From positions 1-64,000 of the forward strand of contig CAMWFQ010000010.1 in NCBI GenBank assembly GCA_947173495.1: a stretch of DNA of 64,000 nt, given 5' to 3'. Below the pieces are notes generated by a model. It was not told the origin of the DNA, ran no database searches, and saw only the letters and a list, made by a program, of their open reading frames with translations. This document shows positions 52,629 through 61,687 of this stretch, one piece after another. The DNA is from an uncultured Lachnospiraceae bacterium (GTDB taxonomy: Bacteria; Bacillota; Clostridia; Lachnospirales; Lachnospiraceae). How positions within the stretch are numbered: the first letter of the stretch is position 1; every line of letters starts with the position of its first letter. Position numbers and translations under genes: made by a program.

Positions 52629-53654
52629 ATGATCAAAGAAGCAATTGTAAAAATCGTAAACAAAGGAGACCTCACCTACGACGAGGCATACGCTGTCATG
52701 AATGAGATCATGAGCGGACAGACCAGCCCCACCCAGAACGCGGCTTTTCTTGCGGCGCTCTCCACCAAAAGTGCCAGAGCCGAGACCACCGACGAGATTG
52801 CCGGCTGTGCGGCAGCCATGCGGGACCATGCCACAAAGGTGGAGACCGATATGGAGCTTTTTGAGATCGTAGGCACCGGCGGTGACAACGCCCAGAGTTT
52901 CAACATTTCCACCACCTCCGCCCTGGTGGCGGCGGCAGGGGGGATGAAAGTGGCCAAACACGGCAACCGCGCGGCATCTTCCCAGTGCGGTACGGCGGAC
53001 TGCCTGGAAGCCCTGGGCGTAAACATCCTGCAGAGCCCTGAAAGATGTAAGGAACTGCTAAAGGAGGCGGGAATGTGCTTCTTCTTCGCGCAGAAATACC
53101 ACACCTCCATGAAGTATGTAGGCGCCATCCGCAAAGAGCTGGGCTTCCGCACCGTGTTCAATATCCTTGGCCCCCTCACGAATCCCGGTACGCCCTCCCT
53201 GCAGCTTCTGGGTGTGTATGACGGATATCTTGTGGAACCCCTGGCTCAGGTGTTGATCAATCTGGGCGTCAAACGGGGGATGGTGGTTTACGGGCAGGAT
53301 AAACTGGATGAAATTTCCATGAGCGCGCCCACAACCATCTGCGAGCTTCGGGACGGGTGGTTTAAATCCTATGTGATTACACCTGAGGATTTCGGATTCG
53401 CACGCTGCGCCCGGGAAGATTTAAAAGGCGGATCTCCGGAGGAAAATGCCCGAATTACTCTTTCTATCCTGAAAGGCGAAAAGGGTCACAAACGAAACGC
53501 TGTCCTGATGAACGCAGGCGCGGCGTTGTATATCGGCGGCAAGGCTGACAGTATGAAAGAGGGAATCTCTCTTGCAGCTGAGATCATCGATTCCGGCAAA
53601 GCCCTTGCCACACTGAACAAGCTGATTGAAGTCAGCAACCGCCCGGAGACGTAA
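52629..53654 (+). CDS. trpD: Anthranilate phosphoribosyltransferase
   Basis: A 341-residue enzyme with the PRPP-binding glycine loop [40 protein letters not shown] and [20 protein letters not shown]. It joins anthranilate to PRPP. It begins 4 bp after trpG with AAAGGAG. The family usually has 330-345 residues. Confidence 0.95.
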   Translation: MIKEAIVKIVNKGDLTYDEAYAVMNEIMSGQTSPTQNAAFLAALSTKSARAETTDEIAGCAAAMRDHATKVETDMELFEIVGTGGDNAQSFNISTTSALVAAAGGMKVAKHGNRAASSQCGTADCLEALGVNILQSPERCKELLKEAGMCFFFAQKYHTSMKYVGAIRKELGFRTVFNILGPLTNPGTPSLQLLGVYDGYLVEPLAQVLINLGVKRGMVVYGQDKLDEISMSAPTTICELRDGWFKSYVITPEDFGFARCAREDLKGGSPEENARITLSILKGEKGHKRNAVLMNAGAALYIGGKADSMKEGISLAAEIIDSGKALATLNKLIEVSNRPET

Positions 53655-53766
53655 GAATCCTGAACCGGTGAAGGGAAGTATATCTTATGATAAAGCTTAT
53701 GACGCTTCCCCCCCGGCTTCCTGTCGCTGAAAACTGACAGCTTTTGAAAGGAGTATAAACATAAAC

Positions 53767-54552
53767 ATGACAACCATATTGGACCGGCTTGCGGACTACG
53801 CCCGGGTGCGTACCCGACAGGCAAAAAAGAAAATTCCGCCTGAAGAGATCAAACGGCTGGCTCTCTCCCTTCCCAGAGGAACCTTTTCTTTTGAGAAGGC
53901 CCTGAAAAAGCCTGGGATTTCCTTTATCTGCGAGTGCAAAAAAGCCTCCCCCTCCAAAGGCCTGATCGCCCCTGATTTTCCCTGTCTGGAAATTGCAAAG
54001 GACTATGAGGCGGCAGGGGCGGACTGCATCTCCGTGCTCACCGAACCGAAATGGTTTCTGGGCAGCAATGAATATCTCCGTGAAATCGCGGCTGCGGTAA
54101 AAATCCCCTGTCTGCGCAAGGATTTTACGGTGGATGAATATATGATCTATGAGGCGAAAACCCTGGGCGCGGCTGCTGTGCTTCTGATCTGTTCTATCCT
54201 GACGGAAAAAGAGCTCAGAGAGGACCTCCGTCTCTGTGACGAGCTTGGACTCTCCGCACTGACAGAGGTTCACGATGAAGCCGAGGCGGAAGATGCGCTT
54301 AAGGCAGGGGCCCGCATGATCGGCGTTAACAACCGCAATCTTAAGGATTTTTCCGTGGATACCTCCAACAGCCTGAAGCTCCGCAGGCTCATTCCTTCGG
54401 ATATCCTGTTTGTCTCCGAAAGCGGCGTGGGCAGCCCGCAGGACGTAGACAGGCTGCGGGAAATCGGCGCCGACGCCGTGCTGATCGGTGAAGCCCTGAT
54501 GCGTGCAAGGGACAAGAAGGCCATGCTGGCAGAACTGCGTGGCAGCCTATGA
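53767..54552 (+). CDS. trpC: Indole-3-glycerol phosphate synthase
   Basis: A 261-residue TIM barrel with FICECKKASPSKGLIAPDF (catalytic lysine), SVLTEPKWFLGS, CLRKDFTVDEYMIYEAK, ALTEVHDEAEAEDALKAGA, GVNNRNLKDFSVD and SESGVGSPQDVDRLREIGAD. It cyclises CdRP to indole-glycerol phosphate. ATG 53767 follows GAAAGGAG. A 112-bp gap with no clear feature separates it from trpD. Confidence 0.95.
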   Translation: MTTILDRLADYARVRTRQAKKKIPPEEIKRLALSLPRGTFSFEKALKKPGISFICECKKASPSKGLIAPDFPCLEIAKDYEAAGADCISVLTEPKWFLGSNEYLREIAAAVKIPCLRKDFTVDEYMIYEAKTLGAAAVLLICSILTEKELREDLRLCDELGLSALTEVHDEAEAEDALKAGARMIGVNNRNLKDFSVDTSNSLKLRRLIPSDILFVSESGVGSPQDVDRLREIGADAVLIGEALMRARDKKAMLAELRGSL

Positions 54553-55190
54553 CCCAAACAACAAATGCCGGTTCTTGCCGGACATCTTTCTGTTCCATAA
54601 AGTTCTGCGGCCTGACCCGGCCGGAAGATATCCGGGCGGCAAACGGGCTGATGCCCGACTACATCGGATTTGTATTTGCGCCCAGGAGCCGGCGGTATGT
54701 CTCTCCCCAAAAGGCGGCGGATCTGAAAGCGGCCCTTGCCCCCGGAATCCGGACGGTAGGGGTATTCTTAAATGAAGCTGCCGAAACTGTCGCCGCTCTT
54801 TTAAACGACGGACTGATTCATATGGCCCAGCTCCACGGCAGCGAGGATGGGGAATATATAAAGAGGCTGCGAGGGCTCACAGACCGCTCTCTCATCCAGG
54901 CCTTTTGCATCAAAACAGAGGCCGATCTTGCGGCCGCCCGGCAAAGCACAGCCGATTACATTCTGCTGGATTCCGGCGCGGGCACGGGCAGGACCTTTGA
55001 CTGGCGGCTGATACATGACCTCCAAGCGCCCTGTTTCCTTGCCGGAGGCCTTACCCCCGGCAATGTCGGGGAGGCTCTCAAGCTATTAAGCCCCTATGGG
55101 GTGGACGTCAGCTCAGGCATCGAGACGGACGGTGTAAAAGATCCAGACAAGATGGCTGCATTTGCGGCCGCTGTCAGGAACAGCGGATAG
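54549..55190 (+). CDS. trpF: Phosphoribosylanthranilate isomerase
   Basis: A 213-residue TIM barrel. The catalytic cysteine is in IKFCGLTRPEDI, then YIGFVFAPRSRRYVSP, AQLHGSEDGEYIKRL, ILLDSGAGTGRTFDW (catalytic Asp) and FLAGGLTPGNV and GVDVSSGIE. It isomerises PRA to CdRP. Overlaps trpC as ATGA. The ~15-residue N-terminal extension before IKFCG is longer than usual. Confidence 0.94.
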   Translation: MTQTTNAGSCRTSFCSIKFCGLTRPEDIRAANGLMPDYIGFVFAPRSRRYVSPQKAADLKAALAPGIRTVGVFLNEAAETVAALLNDGLIHMAQLHGSEDGEYIKRLRGLTDRSLIQAFCIKTEADLAAARQSTADYILLDSGAGTGRTFDWRLIHDLQAPCFLAGGLTPGNVGEALKLLSPYGVDVSSGIETDGVKDPDKMAAFAAAVRNSG

Positions 55191-55234
55191 CATGTTCCGC
55201 GAACTGTCCTTATACTTTCAACAATAGAATTTTC

Positions 55235-55424
55235 GCTTTACGAGTCAGCTTATCGTAACGAAGATATATGCAAAATATACACAGAAAAGAGGTTATAAGA
55301 TTGAAAATTAAAATTTTCAATCGCGAGATTTGTGTCTGCGCGCTGCTTGCCACAAACTCGTTAATCCATTTTATGGATTTAGCCATATCATGGCTTTGCG
55401 CAACAAAGCAGCGCAGAAATGGAG
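55235..55424. repeat. Dispersed repeat, family B copy abutting trpB
   Basis: About 190 bp between trpF and trpB. Contains AAGATTGAAAATTAAAATTT, CGCGAGATTTGTGTCTGCGC and GCTGCTTGCCACAAACTCG (compare 18690-18775), then ATGGCTTTGCGCAACAAAGC and AGCGCAGAAATGGAG (compare 34240-34345). The final GGAG serves trpB. It interrupts an otherwise tight operon. Confidence 0.65.
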
Positions 55425-55430
55425 TAAAAA

Positions 55431-56621
55431 ATGACAAATCCTAACGGACGCTTCGGCATTCACGGCGGTCAATATATCCCGGAAACGCTGATGAATGCGG
55501 TAATCGAGCTGGAAGAAGCCTATCATCATTATAAAAGCGACCCTGAATTTAACAGGGAATTAACAGAATTGTTCAATGAATATGCCGGCAGGCCCTCGCG
55601 CCTGTACTATGCCGGAAAAATGACAAAGGATCTGGGCGGCGCAAAGATTTATCTGAAACGGGAAGACTTAAACCACACCGGCGCACACAAGATCAATAAC
55701 GTGCTGGGTCAGGCGCTGCTTGCAAAGAAAATGGGCAAAACCCGGCTGATCGCTGAAACCGGAGCCGGACAGCACGGCGTTGCCACTGCCACTGCCGCCG
55801 CTCTTATGGGGATGGAATGTGTTGTGTTTATGGGGAAAGAAGATACCATCCGGCAGGCCCTCAATGTATACCGCATGCGTCTGCTTGGTGCCCAGGTGAT
55901 TCCCGTGGAAACAGGCACGGCAACCCTGAAAGACGCCGTATCCGAAGCCATGCGGGAGTGGACTTCCCGCATCAGCGATACCCACTACTGTCTCGGCTCC
56001 GTCATGGGCCCTCACCCTTTCCCGGTCATCGTCCGGGATTTTCAGGCAGTGATCTCAAAGGAAATCAAAGCGCAGCTCCTTGAAAAAGAGAACCGGCTTC
56101 CTGACGCGGTCATAGCCTGCGTAGGCGGCGGTTCTAACGCCATGGGAAGCTTCTATCACTTCATTGCGGATGAAAGCGTTAAATTAATCGGATGCGAGGC
56201 GGCTGGCAGAGGGGTGGATACCTTTGAGACGGCAGCCACCATCGCCACCGGAAAACTGGGGATTTTTCACGGTATGAAGTCTTATTTCTGCCAGGATAAA
56301 TACGGTCAGATCGCTCCCGTTTACTCCATTTCCGCAGGACTTGACTATCCGGGTATCGGCCCTGAGCACGCCCACCTTCATGATATCGGCAGGGCGGAAT
56401 ATGTTCCTGTGACTGACGAGGAGGCTGTAAACGCCTTTGAATATCTGGCAAAAACAGAAGGGATCATTCCGGCCATCGAATCAGCCCATGCCATCGCCCA
56501 TGCCATGAAAATCGCACCGACCATGGACCGGAATAAGATCATCGTAATCACCATTTCCGGCAGAGGCGATAAAGACTGCGCCGCCATTGCCCGCTACAGA
56601 GGGGAGGATATTTATGAGTAA
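55431..56621 (+). CDS. trpB: Tryptophan synthase beta subunit
   Basis: A 396-residue PLP enzyme. The opening [39 protein letters not shown] with the PLP lysine, [17 protein letters not shown] and [15 protein letters not shown] mark a standard TrpB1. It condenses indole with serine. Its ribosome site GGAG comes from the end of a family B repeat; the gene overlaps trpA by 8 bp. Confidence 0.96.
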   Translation: MTNPNGRFGIHGGQYIPETLMNAVIELEEAYHHYKSDPEFNRELTELFNEYAGRPSRLYYAGKMTKDLGGAKIYLKREDLNHTGAHKINNVLGQALLAKKMGKTRLIAETGAGQHGVATATAAALMGMECVVFMGKEDTIRQALNVYRMRLLGAQVIPVETGTATLKDAVSEAMREWTSRISDTHYCLGSVMGPHPFPVIVRDFQAVISKEIKAQLLEKENRLPDAVIACVGGGSNAMGSFYHFIADESVKLIGCEAAGRGVDTFETAATIATGKLGIFHGMKSYFCQDKYGQIAPVYSISAGLDYPGIGPEHAHLHDIGRAEYVPVTDEEAVNAFEYLAKTEGIIPAIESAHAIAHAMKIAPTMDRNKIIVITISGRGDKDCAAIARYRGEDIYE

Positions 56622-57387
56622 TATGAAAAAAGCATTCCAAAACGGGAAGGCCTTTATCGCCTTTATCACCTGCGGCGACCCTGATCTGGAGACCACTGCC
56701 GCCGCTGTCCGCTCCGCCGCTGAAAACGGTGCGGACCTGATCGAACTGGGCATCCCCTTTTCCGATCCCACCGCGGAAGGCCCGGTCATCCAGGGCGCAA
56801 ACTTAAGAGCCCTTAAGGGCGGCATTACCACAGATAAAATATTTACTTTTGTCAGAGAACTGCGCCGCGATGTCATGGTACCCATGGTGTTTATGACCTA
56901 TGTAAACGTGGTGTTTTCCTACGGTGCGGAACAGTTTCTGTCCGCCTGCAGGGAAATCGGGATCGACGGGCTGATCCTGCCTGATCTGCCCTTTGAGGAA
57001 AAAGAGGAATTTCAGCCCCTCTGCACCCGTTACGGCATAGATCTGATCTCCCTGGTGGCGCCCACCTCCGAAAACCGTATTGCCATGATTGCCAGAGAGG
57101 CGGAAGGCTTTCTGTACATCGTCTCCAGCCTTGGGGTCACAGGCGCACGGCGCGAAATCAAGACGGATCTTGCCTCCATAGTGGCCCTGGTCAGGCAGAA
57201 TACGGATATTCCCTGCGCCATCGGGTTCGGTATTTCCACTCCCGAACAGGCAAAGAAAATGGCGGAACTCTCGGACGGGGCCATTGTGGGCTCTGCTATC
57301 ATCAAACTCCTTGAAAAATATGGCAGAAATGCACCGGAGCACATCGGAACGTATGTCAGGTCCATGAAAGATGCAATCACCTATTGA
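56614..57387 (+). CDS. trpA: Tryptophan synthase alpha subunit
   Basis: A 257-residue TIM barrel: [35 protein letters not shown] (catalytic Glu and Asp), [31 protein letters not shown] and [16 protein letters not shown], then [17 protein letters not shown]. It cleaves indole-glycerol phosphate and passes indole to TrpB. ATG 56614 lies inside the trpB end. Its TGA stop (57385-57387) forms part of the TTGACA box of the next promoter. Confidence 0.95.
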   Translation: MSNMKKAFQNGKAFIAFITCGDPDLETTAAAVRSAAENGADLIELGIPFSDPTAEGPVIQGANLRALKGGITTDKIFTFVRELRRDVMVPMVFMTYVNVVFSYGAEQFLSACREIGIDGLILPDLPFEEKEEFQPLCTRYGIDLISLVAPTSENRIAMIAREAEGFLYIVSSLGVTGARREIKTDLASIVALVRQNTDIPCAIGFGISTPEQAKKMAELSDGAIVGSAIIKLLEKYGRNAPEHIGTYVRSMKDAITY

Positions 57388-57412
57388 CACAGTAGGTAAA
57401 TAGTGGTAATAT
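57384..57412 (+). promoter_or_regulatory. Promoter of the sulfhydrylase-cysK-Rrf2 operon
   Basis: TTGACA at 57384-57389, 17-bp spacer, TAATAT at 57407-57412. It starts within the trpA stop codon. Confidence 0.75.
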
Positions 57413-57435
57413 TTACCTACTTAATCAGTAGGTTA
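57391..57435. promoter_or_regulatory. Rrf2-type operator, overlapping dyads
   Basis: AGTAGGTAAATA (57391-57402) and TATTTACCTACT (57410-57421) are a perfect 12-bp inverted repeat with a 7-bp centre. A third half-site AGTAGGTTA (57427-57435) forms a second dyad ACCTACT-TAATC-AGTAGGT with the right arm. The sites cover spacer, -10 and start region, as for a repressor. Confidence 0.75.
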
Positions 57436-57502
57436 TGCAAACATCCCCATACAGGCTATGGATATTGAAGCCTCGCGGGAAAAAAGAAAGGAAATGATTA
57501 CG

Positions 57503-58795
57503 ATGTCTGATTACAAATTTGAAACTCTGCAGCTCCACGTTGGACAGGAAAATCCTGACCCTGCCACCGACGCCCGCGCTGTGCCGATCTATGCAACTAC
57601 CTCCTACGTATTTCATGACTGCGAACATGCTGCTGCCAGATTCGGCCTTACCGATGCCGGCAATATCTATGGCAGGCTGACCAATTCCACCCAGGATGTA
57701 CTTGAACAGCGGGTGGCTGCCCTTGAAGGCGGCGTTGCGGCGCTGGCCCTTGCCTCAGGCGCGGCGGCCATCACCTATACCCTGGAAGCCCTGGGTCAGG
57801 GAGGCGGCCACTTTGTGGTTCAGAAAACCATCTACGGAGGAAGCTACAATCTGCTGGCACACACCCTTCCGAACTTCGGCATTACAGCCAGCTTTGTAAA
57901 TATTCACGATCTTGCCGAAGTTGAGGCCGCCATTCAGGATAATACCAGAGCCATTTACATTGAAACACTGGGCAATCCCAACAGCGATATCCCGGATATT
58001 GACGCTCTGGCAGAGCTTGCACACAAGTACGCTCTTCCCTTGGTGGTGGATAACACCTTCGGTACGCCTTACCTGATCCGTCCCATTGAACACGGCGCAG
58101 ATATCGTAGTGCACTCCGCAACAAAGTTCCTGGGCGGCCACGGCACGACGTTGGGCGGTGTGATCGTAGACTCCGGACAGTTCGACTGGGCGGCAGGAGG
58201 GAAATATCCTGCTATCGCGGATCCCAATCCCAGCTATCATGGTGTATCCTTTGTAAAGGCAGCCGGCCCCGCAGCATTTGTGACCTATATCCGTGCGGTT
58301 CTGCTCAGGGATATGGGAGCCACGATTTCTCCCTTTGCCGCATTTCTGCTTCTGCAGGGGATTGAAACTCTCTCACTTCGCCTGGAGCGCCATGCGGATA
58401 ATACCAGGAAGGTGGTTGATTTCTTAAGCAGGCATCCTCAGGTGGAAAAGGTCAATCATCCCTCCCTGCCGGAGCATCCCGACCACGAATTGTATCAAAA
58501 ATATTTTTCCAACGGCGGCGGCTCTATCTTTACCTTTGAAATCAAAGGCGGCGTAAAGGAAGCGCATCAGTTTATTGACAGTCTGCAGATTTTCTCCCTG
58601 CTTGCCAATGTGGCGGATGTCAAAAGTCTTGTCATCCATCCTGCAACTACTACCCACAGCCAGCTTAGCGCGGAAGAACTCGCCGAACAGGATATTAAGC
58701 CAAATACCATTCGTCTTTCCATTGGCACCGAGCACATCGACGACATTATCGAGGATCTGCAAAAGGGGTTTGACGCAGTTAAGGAGGTATCATAG
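57503..58795 (+). CDS. O-acetylhomoserine sulfhydrylase
   Basis: A 430-residue PLP enzyme of the Cys/Met metabolism family. [20 protein letters not shown] and [20 protein letters not shown] open it; [33 protein letters not shown] and the PLP lysine in [18 protein letters not shown] follow. The 430-residue length and wording fit O-acetylhomoserine (aminocarboxypropyl)transferase, which makes homocysteine or cystathionine-independent methionine precursors from sulfide. ATG 57503 is preferred over 57494 for spacing from AAGAAAGGA. Confidence 0.9.
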   Translation: MSDYKFETLQLHVGQENPDPATDARAVPIYATTSYVFHDCEHAAARFGLTDAGNIYGRLTNSTQDVLEQRVAALEGGVAALALASGAAAITYTLEALGQGGGHFVVQKTIYGGSYNLLAHTLPNFGITASFVNIHDLAEVEAAIQDNTRAIYIETLGNPNSDIPDIDALAELAHKYALPLVVDNTFGTPYLIRPIEHGADIVVHSATKFLGGHGTTLGGVIVDSGQFDWAAGGKYPAIADPNPSYHGVSFVKAAGPAAFVTYIRAVLLRDMGATISPFAAFLLLQGIETLSLRLERHADNTRKVVDFLSRHPQVEKVNHPSLPEHPDHELYQKYFSNGGGSIFTFEIKGGVKEAHQFIDSLQIFSLLANVADVKSLVIHPATTTHSQLSAEELAEQDIKPNTIRLSIGTEHIDDIIEDLQKGFDAVKEVS

Positions 58796-59727
58796 TGAGC
58801 AATATTTATACATCTGCCGATCAGCTGATCGGAAAAACTCCTCTGTTGGAGTTCACACATATTGAAAAAGCATATAACCTGAAAGCAAAGATCGTTGCAA
58901 AATTAGAATATTTTAATCCCGCCGGCTCTGTCAAGGACCGCGTTGCAAAAGAAATGATTGACGAAGCCGAGGCGGCAGGAAAGCTCACACCCTCTTCGGT
59001 GATCATTGAGCCCACCAGCGGTAACACAGGGATCGGCCTTGCCTCTGTAGCTGCGGCAAGGGGATATCGCATTATCATTGTCATGCCCGAAACCATGTCC
59101 ATAGAACGCAGACAGCTGATGAAAGCATACGGCGCCGAGCTTGTGCTTACGGAAGGCGCCCAGGGTATGAAAGGCGCTATTGCCAGGGCCGAAGAGCTTG
59201 CTGCCGGAATCCCGGGCAGCTTCCTTCCCGGGCAGTTTGTAAACCCTGCCAATCCGAAGGCTCACAGAGAAAATACCGGCCCCGAGATCTATAAAGATAC
59301 CGATGGCAAAGTGGATATTTTCGTGGCGGGCGTGGGAACCGGCGGAACCATAACCGGTATCGGTGAATACTTAAAATCTCAGAATCCCGGCATCCGGATT
59401 GTTGCCGTTGAACCCGCCTCTTCTCCCGTGCTCTCTGCCGGCACTTCAGGATCTCACGGCATTCAGGGGATCGGCGCCGGATTTGTGCCTCAGGTCCTGA
59501 ATACGGAAATATATGACGAGGTCATTCCTGTTTCTGATGAGGACGCTTTTTCCACAGGTAAGCTGATCGGCATTCAGGAGGGCGTCCTTGTGGGTATCTC
59601 CTCTGGCGCCGCTGCTTTTGCCGCTATCGAACTTGCCAGACGTCCGGAAAACGAAGGAAAGACCATCGTCGTACTGCTGCCGGATACAGGCGACAGATAC
59701 CTGTCCACACCACTGTTTGACAATTAA
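58795..59727 (+). CDS. cysK: Cysteine synthase (O-acetylserine sulfhydrylase)
   Basis: A 310-residue PLP enzyme: the lysine in [19 protein letters not shown], the substrate loop [34 protein letters not shown] and [15 protein letters not shown] are diagnostic. It makes cysteine from O-acetylserine and sulfide. The GTG start shares a base with the stop of the upstream gene, GGAGG before it. Together with the sulfhydrylase it forms a sulfide-assimilation pair under the downstream Rrf2 regulator. Confidence 0.95.
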   Translation: MSNIYTSADQLIGKTPLLEFTHIEKAYNLKAKIVAKLEYFNPAGSVKDRVAKEMIDEAEAAGKLTPSSVIIEPTSGNTGIGLASVAAARGYRIIIVMPETMSIERRQLMKAYGAELVLTEGAQGMKGAIARAEELAAGIPGSFLPGQFVNPANPKAHRENTGPEIYKDTDGKVDIFVAGVGTGGTITGIGEYLKSQNPGIRIVAVEPASSPVLSAGTSGSHGIQGIGAGFVPQVLNTEIYDEVIPVSDEDAFSTGKLIGIQEGVLVGISSGAAAFAAIELARRPENEGKTIVVLLPDTGDRYLSTPLFDN

Positions 59728-59739
59728 AGGAAAAATAAA

Positions 59740-60138
59740 ATGATTTCAACAAGAGGAAGGTATGCTCTGCGCGTCATGATTGATCTGGCAGAGCATTACC
59801 CGGATGGATACATCCCCATGAAGATTATCGCCAGCCGGCAGAATATATCCCTGAAATATCTGGAACAGATCCTTCCCTCCCTGACCAGAAGCGGCATGAT
59901 TGAAGGCATGCAGCGAAAAGGCGGCGGATACAGGCTCACTTCCGGACCGGAGGAATACCGGGTCGGAGATATCTTACGGATCACCGAAGGAGATCTTGCG
60001 CCGGTTGCCTGCCTTGGCTGCGGGGCAAAGATGTGTGAACGCGCCGGAGACTGTAAAACACTGCCTATGTGGAAAGAATTTTACAAAATAACAAGCGACT
60101 ACTTCGATAGCATTACGCTGTCGGATCTCATGAGATAG
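59740..60138 (+). CDS. Rrf2 family transcriptional regulator
   Basis: A 132-residue winged-helix regulator: MISTRGRYALRVMIDLAEHY opening, recognition helix region ISLKYLEQILPSLTRSGMIE and wing RKGGGYRLTSGPEEY. It has a cysteine cluster CLGCGAKMCERAGDC near residues 90-104, like Fe-S-binding Rrf2 proteins (IscR type) and unlike CymR, which lacks it. It follows cysK by 12 bp in the operon whose promoter carries a fitting dyad (57391-57435), so it probably represses its own operon in response to cysteine or Fe-S status. Confidence 0.9.
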   Translation: MISTRGRYALRVMIDLAEHYPDGYIPMKIIASRQNISLKYLEQILPSLTRSGMIEGMQRKGGGYRLTSGPEEYRVGDILRITEGDLAPVACLGCGAKMCERAGDCKTLPMWKEFYKITSDYFDSITLSDLMR

Positions 60139-60144
60139 GACGCA

Positions 60145-60188
60145 ATTCAGGGCATCGCTTATATTTTTATTATAAGGATGCCCTGAAT
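60145..60188. terminator. Bidirectional terminator
   Basis: ATTCAGGGCATC (60145-60156) and GATGCCCTGAAT (60177-60188) form a perfect 12-bp stem, extended by CTTATA/TATAAG inside. It lies between the converging Rrf2 and MATE genes. Confidence 0.8.
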
Positions 60189-60206
60189 CCCGGGAATTTT
60201 TTCTGT

Positions 60207-61538
60207 TTAATACCCATATCTTGTCCTGTATCTCCGGAACATAACCACAGACAGGACAAGAGCCATAAGCTCCGCTGCAGGGGTGGCCAGCCAGATACCG
60301 TTTACCCCCAGGATCATCGGAAGCACAATCATGGTGATCAGCATAAACACAAAGGATCTTGAAAATGCCAGTACAGCCGAAATGACTCCGTTGGACAGGG
60401 CTGTAAACATTCCGCTGGCAAAAATATTAAAACCGATAAAGAACAGCGCCGTGGTGCAGATCCGGTTTCCTGTCACCGCCAGATCATACACCGGGTTATC
60501 CGGGCGTGCAAAGACCGCTACCAGAGGCCTTGTCAGTATAAAGGAAGCCGCAACCGTAGCCAGTGAGATTACAGCGATCACCTTCAGGCTTACCGCCACC
60601 ATTTTTTTCAGCTTCTCATGATTCTGTTCCCCGTAATAAAAGCTGAGCATAGGCGCCACACCATAGGAATATCCTGTGTACAGAGAGCTTGCAAACATCA
60701 GTACATACATGATGATGGTTACCGCCGCAACCCCATCCTCGCCTGCATAGTGAAGCATGGTCCAGTTGAACATCATCGTAATGATTCCGGTCACAAGAGC
60801 TGTTGCCATTTCTGAGCTTCCGTTTGCAGCCGCTTTTACAAGAACCTTAAAGCGCATCACCGGCTTCTTAAAGTGAAGCAGACTCTTTTTCCGGCTGAAA
60901 ACGATCATTCCGACTGCCGCCGTTACAGAATATCCAAGGCCCGTTGCAACAGCCGCCCCGCCGATCCCCATATGAAATACTGCAATCAGAACATAGTCAA
61001 GCACCATATTCAGAACACCGCCCGTCACAGAGCAGATCAGAGAAAGGGTCGCTTTCTCACTGGCGATCATATAAAGCGTAAAATTATTCATCAGAAGAAT
61101 CGGCACGGTAAACAGCAGGTAACGGCTTAAATACTCCACACAGTACCCTTCCACATCTGCGGAAAGATTCATCCCGGCAAAAATGGGATCCATTACCAGG
61201 TATCCAAGGATACACATGACAATCCCCACGAATATATTCACCAGAATCAGAAACGTGAAATCTTCCTTTGCCTCCTCTTTTTTCTGTTCCCCCATCTTTT
61301 TCATAATAACCGCGCTGCCTCCGGTGGCAAGCATGGTGGAAATGGCAGTGACAAGCTGGATCACCGGCGCTGTCAGATTGATTGCCGAAAGTGCATTCGT
61401 ACCGATCAGATTCGACACGAACAGCCCGTCAACCATCGTATAAAAAGACATAAATACCGTCATTGCAATGGTCGGAACGGCAAACTTCAGAATATTTTTC
61501 AGTGTTACAGGTTTTAAATATACATTTTGATCTTCCAT
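60207..61538 (-). CDS. MATE family efflux transporter
   Basis: A 443-residue protein with about twelve helices. The opening LKFAVPTIAMTVFMSFYTMV with DGLFVSNLIGTNALSAINL, and MLATGGSAVIMKKMGEQKKE after helix 2, are typical of the NorM/DinF-like MATE branch. ATG 61538 follows CAGGAGG. It converges with the Rrf2 gene and shares a terminator. It is not closely alike the MATE protein at 2868 and has no regulator beside it. Substrate unknown. Confidence 0.9.
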   Translation of the reverse strand: MEDQNVYLKPVTLKNILKFAVPTIAMTVFMSFYTMVDGLFVSNLIGTNALSAINLTAPVIQLVTAISTMLATGGSAVIMKKMGEQKKEEAKEDFTFLILVNIFVGIVMCILGYLVMDPIFAGMNLSADVEGYCVEYLSRYLLFTVPILLMNNFTLYMIASEKATLSLICSVTGGVLNMVLDYVLIAVFHMGIGGAAVATGLGYSVTAAVGMIVFSRKKSLLHFKKPVMRFKVLVKAAANGSSEMATALVTGIITMMFNWTMLHYAGEDGVAAVTIIMYVLMFASSLYTGYSYGVAPMLSFYYGEQNHEKLKKMVAVSLKVIAVISLATVAASFILTRPLVAVFARPDNPVYDLAVTGNRICTTALFFIGFNIFASGMFTALSNGVISAVLAFSRSFVFMLITMIVLPMILGVNGIWLATPAAELMALVLSVVMFRRYRTRYGY

Positions 61539-61687
61539 AACTTTTTCCTCCTGTTTCAATTCCTGTCTGGTATTTGTTCCCTGTATGAAGCATCATAAAC
61601 CATACAGTAACTGTACGGTCAATACCCGAATTGAGGAAAAAGTTATCACGATTATGATTTGAACTACTTTTATGGCGTCTGTTCTTC

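Noticed and set aside
51914-52675. A 253-codon minus-strand frame opposite trpE/trpG
   Set aside because: Lies across an overlap of two well-supported trp genes and has no recognisable protein features.
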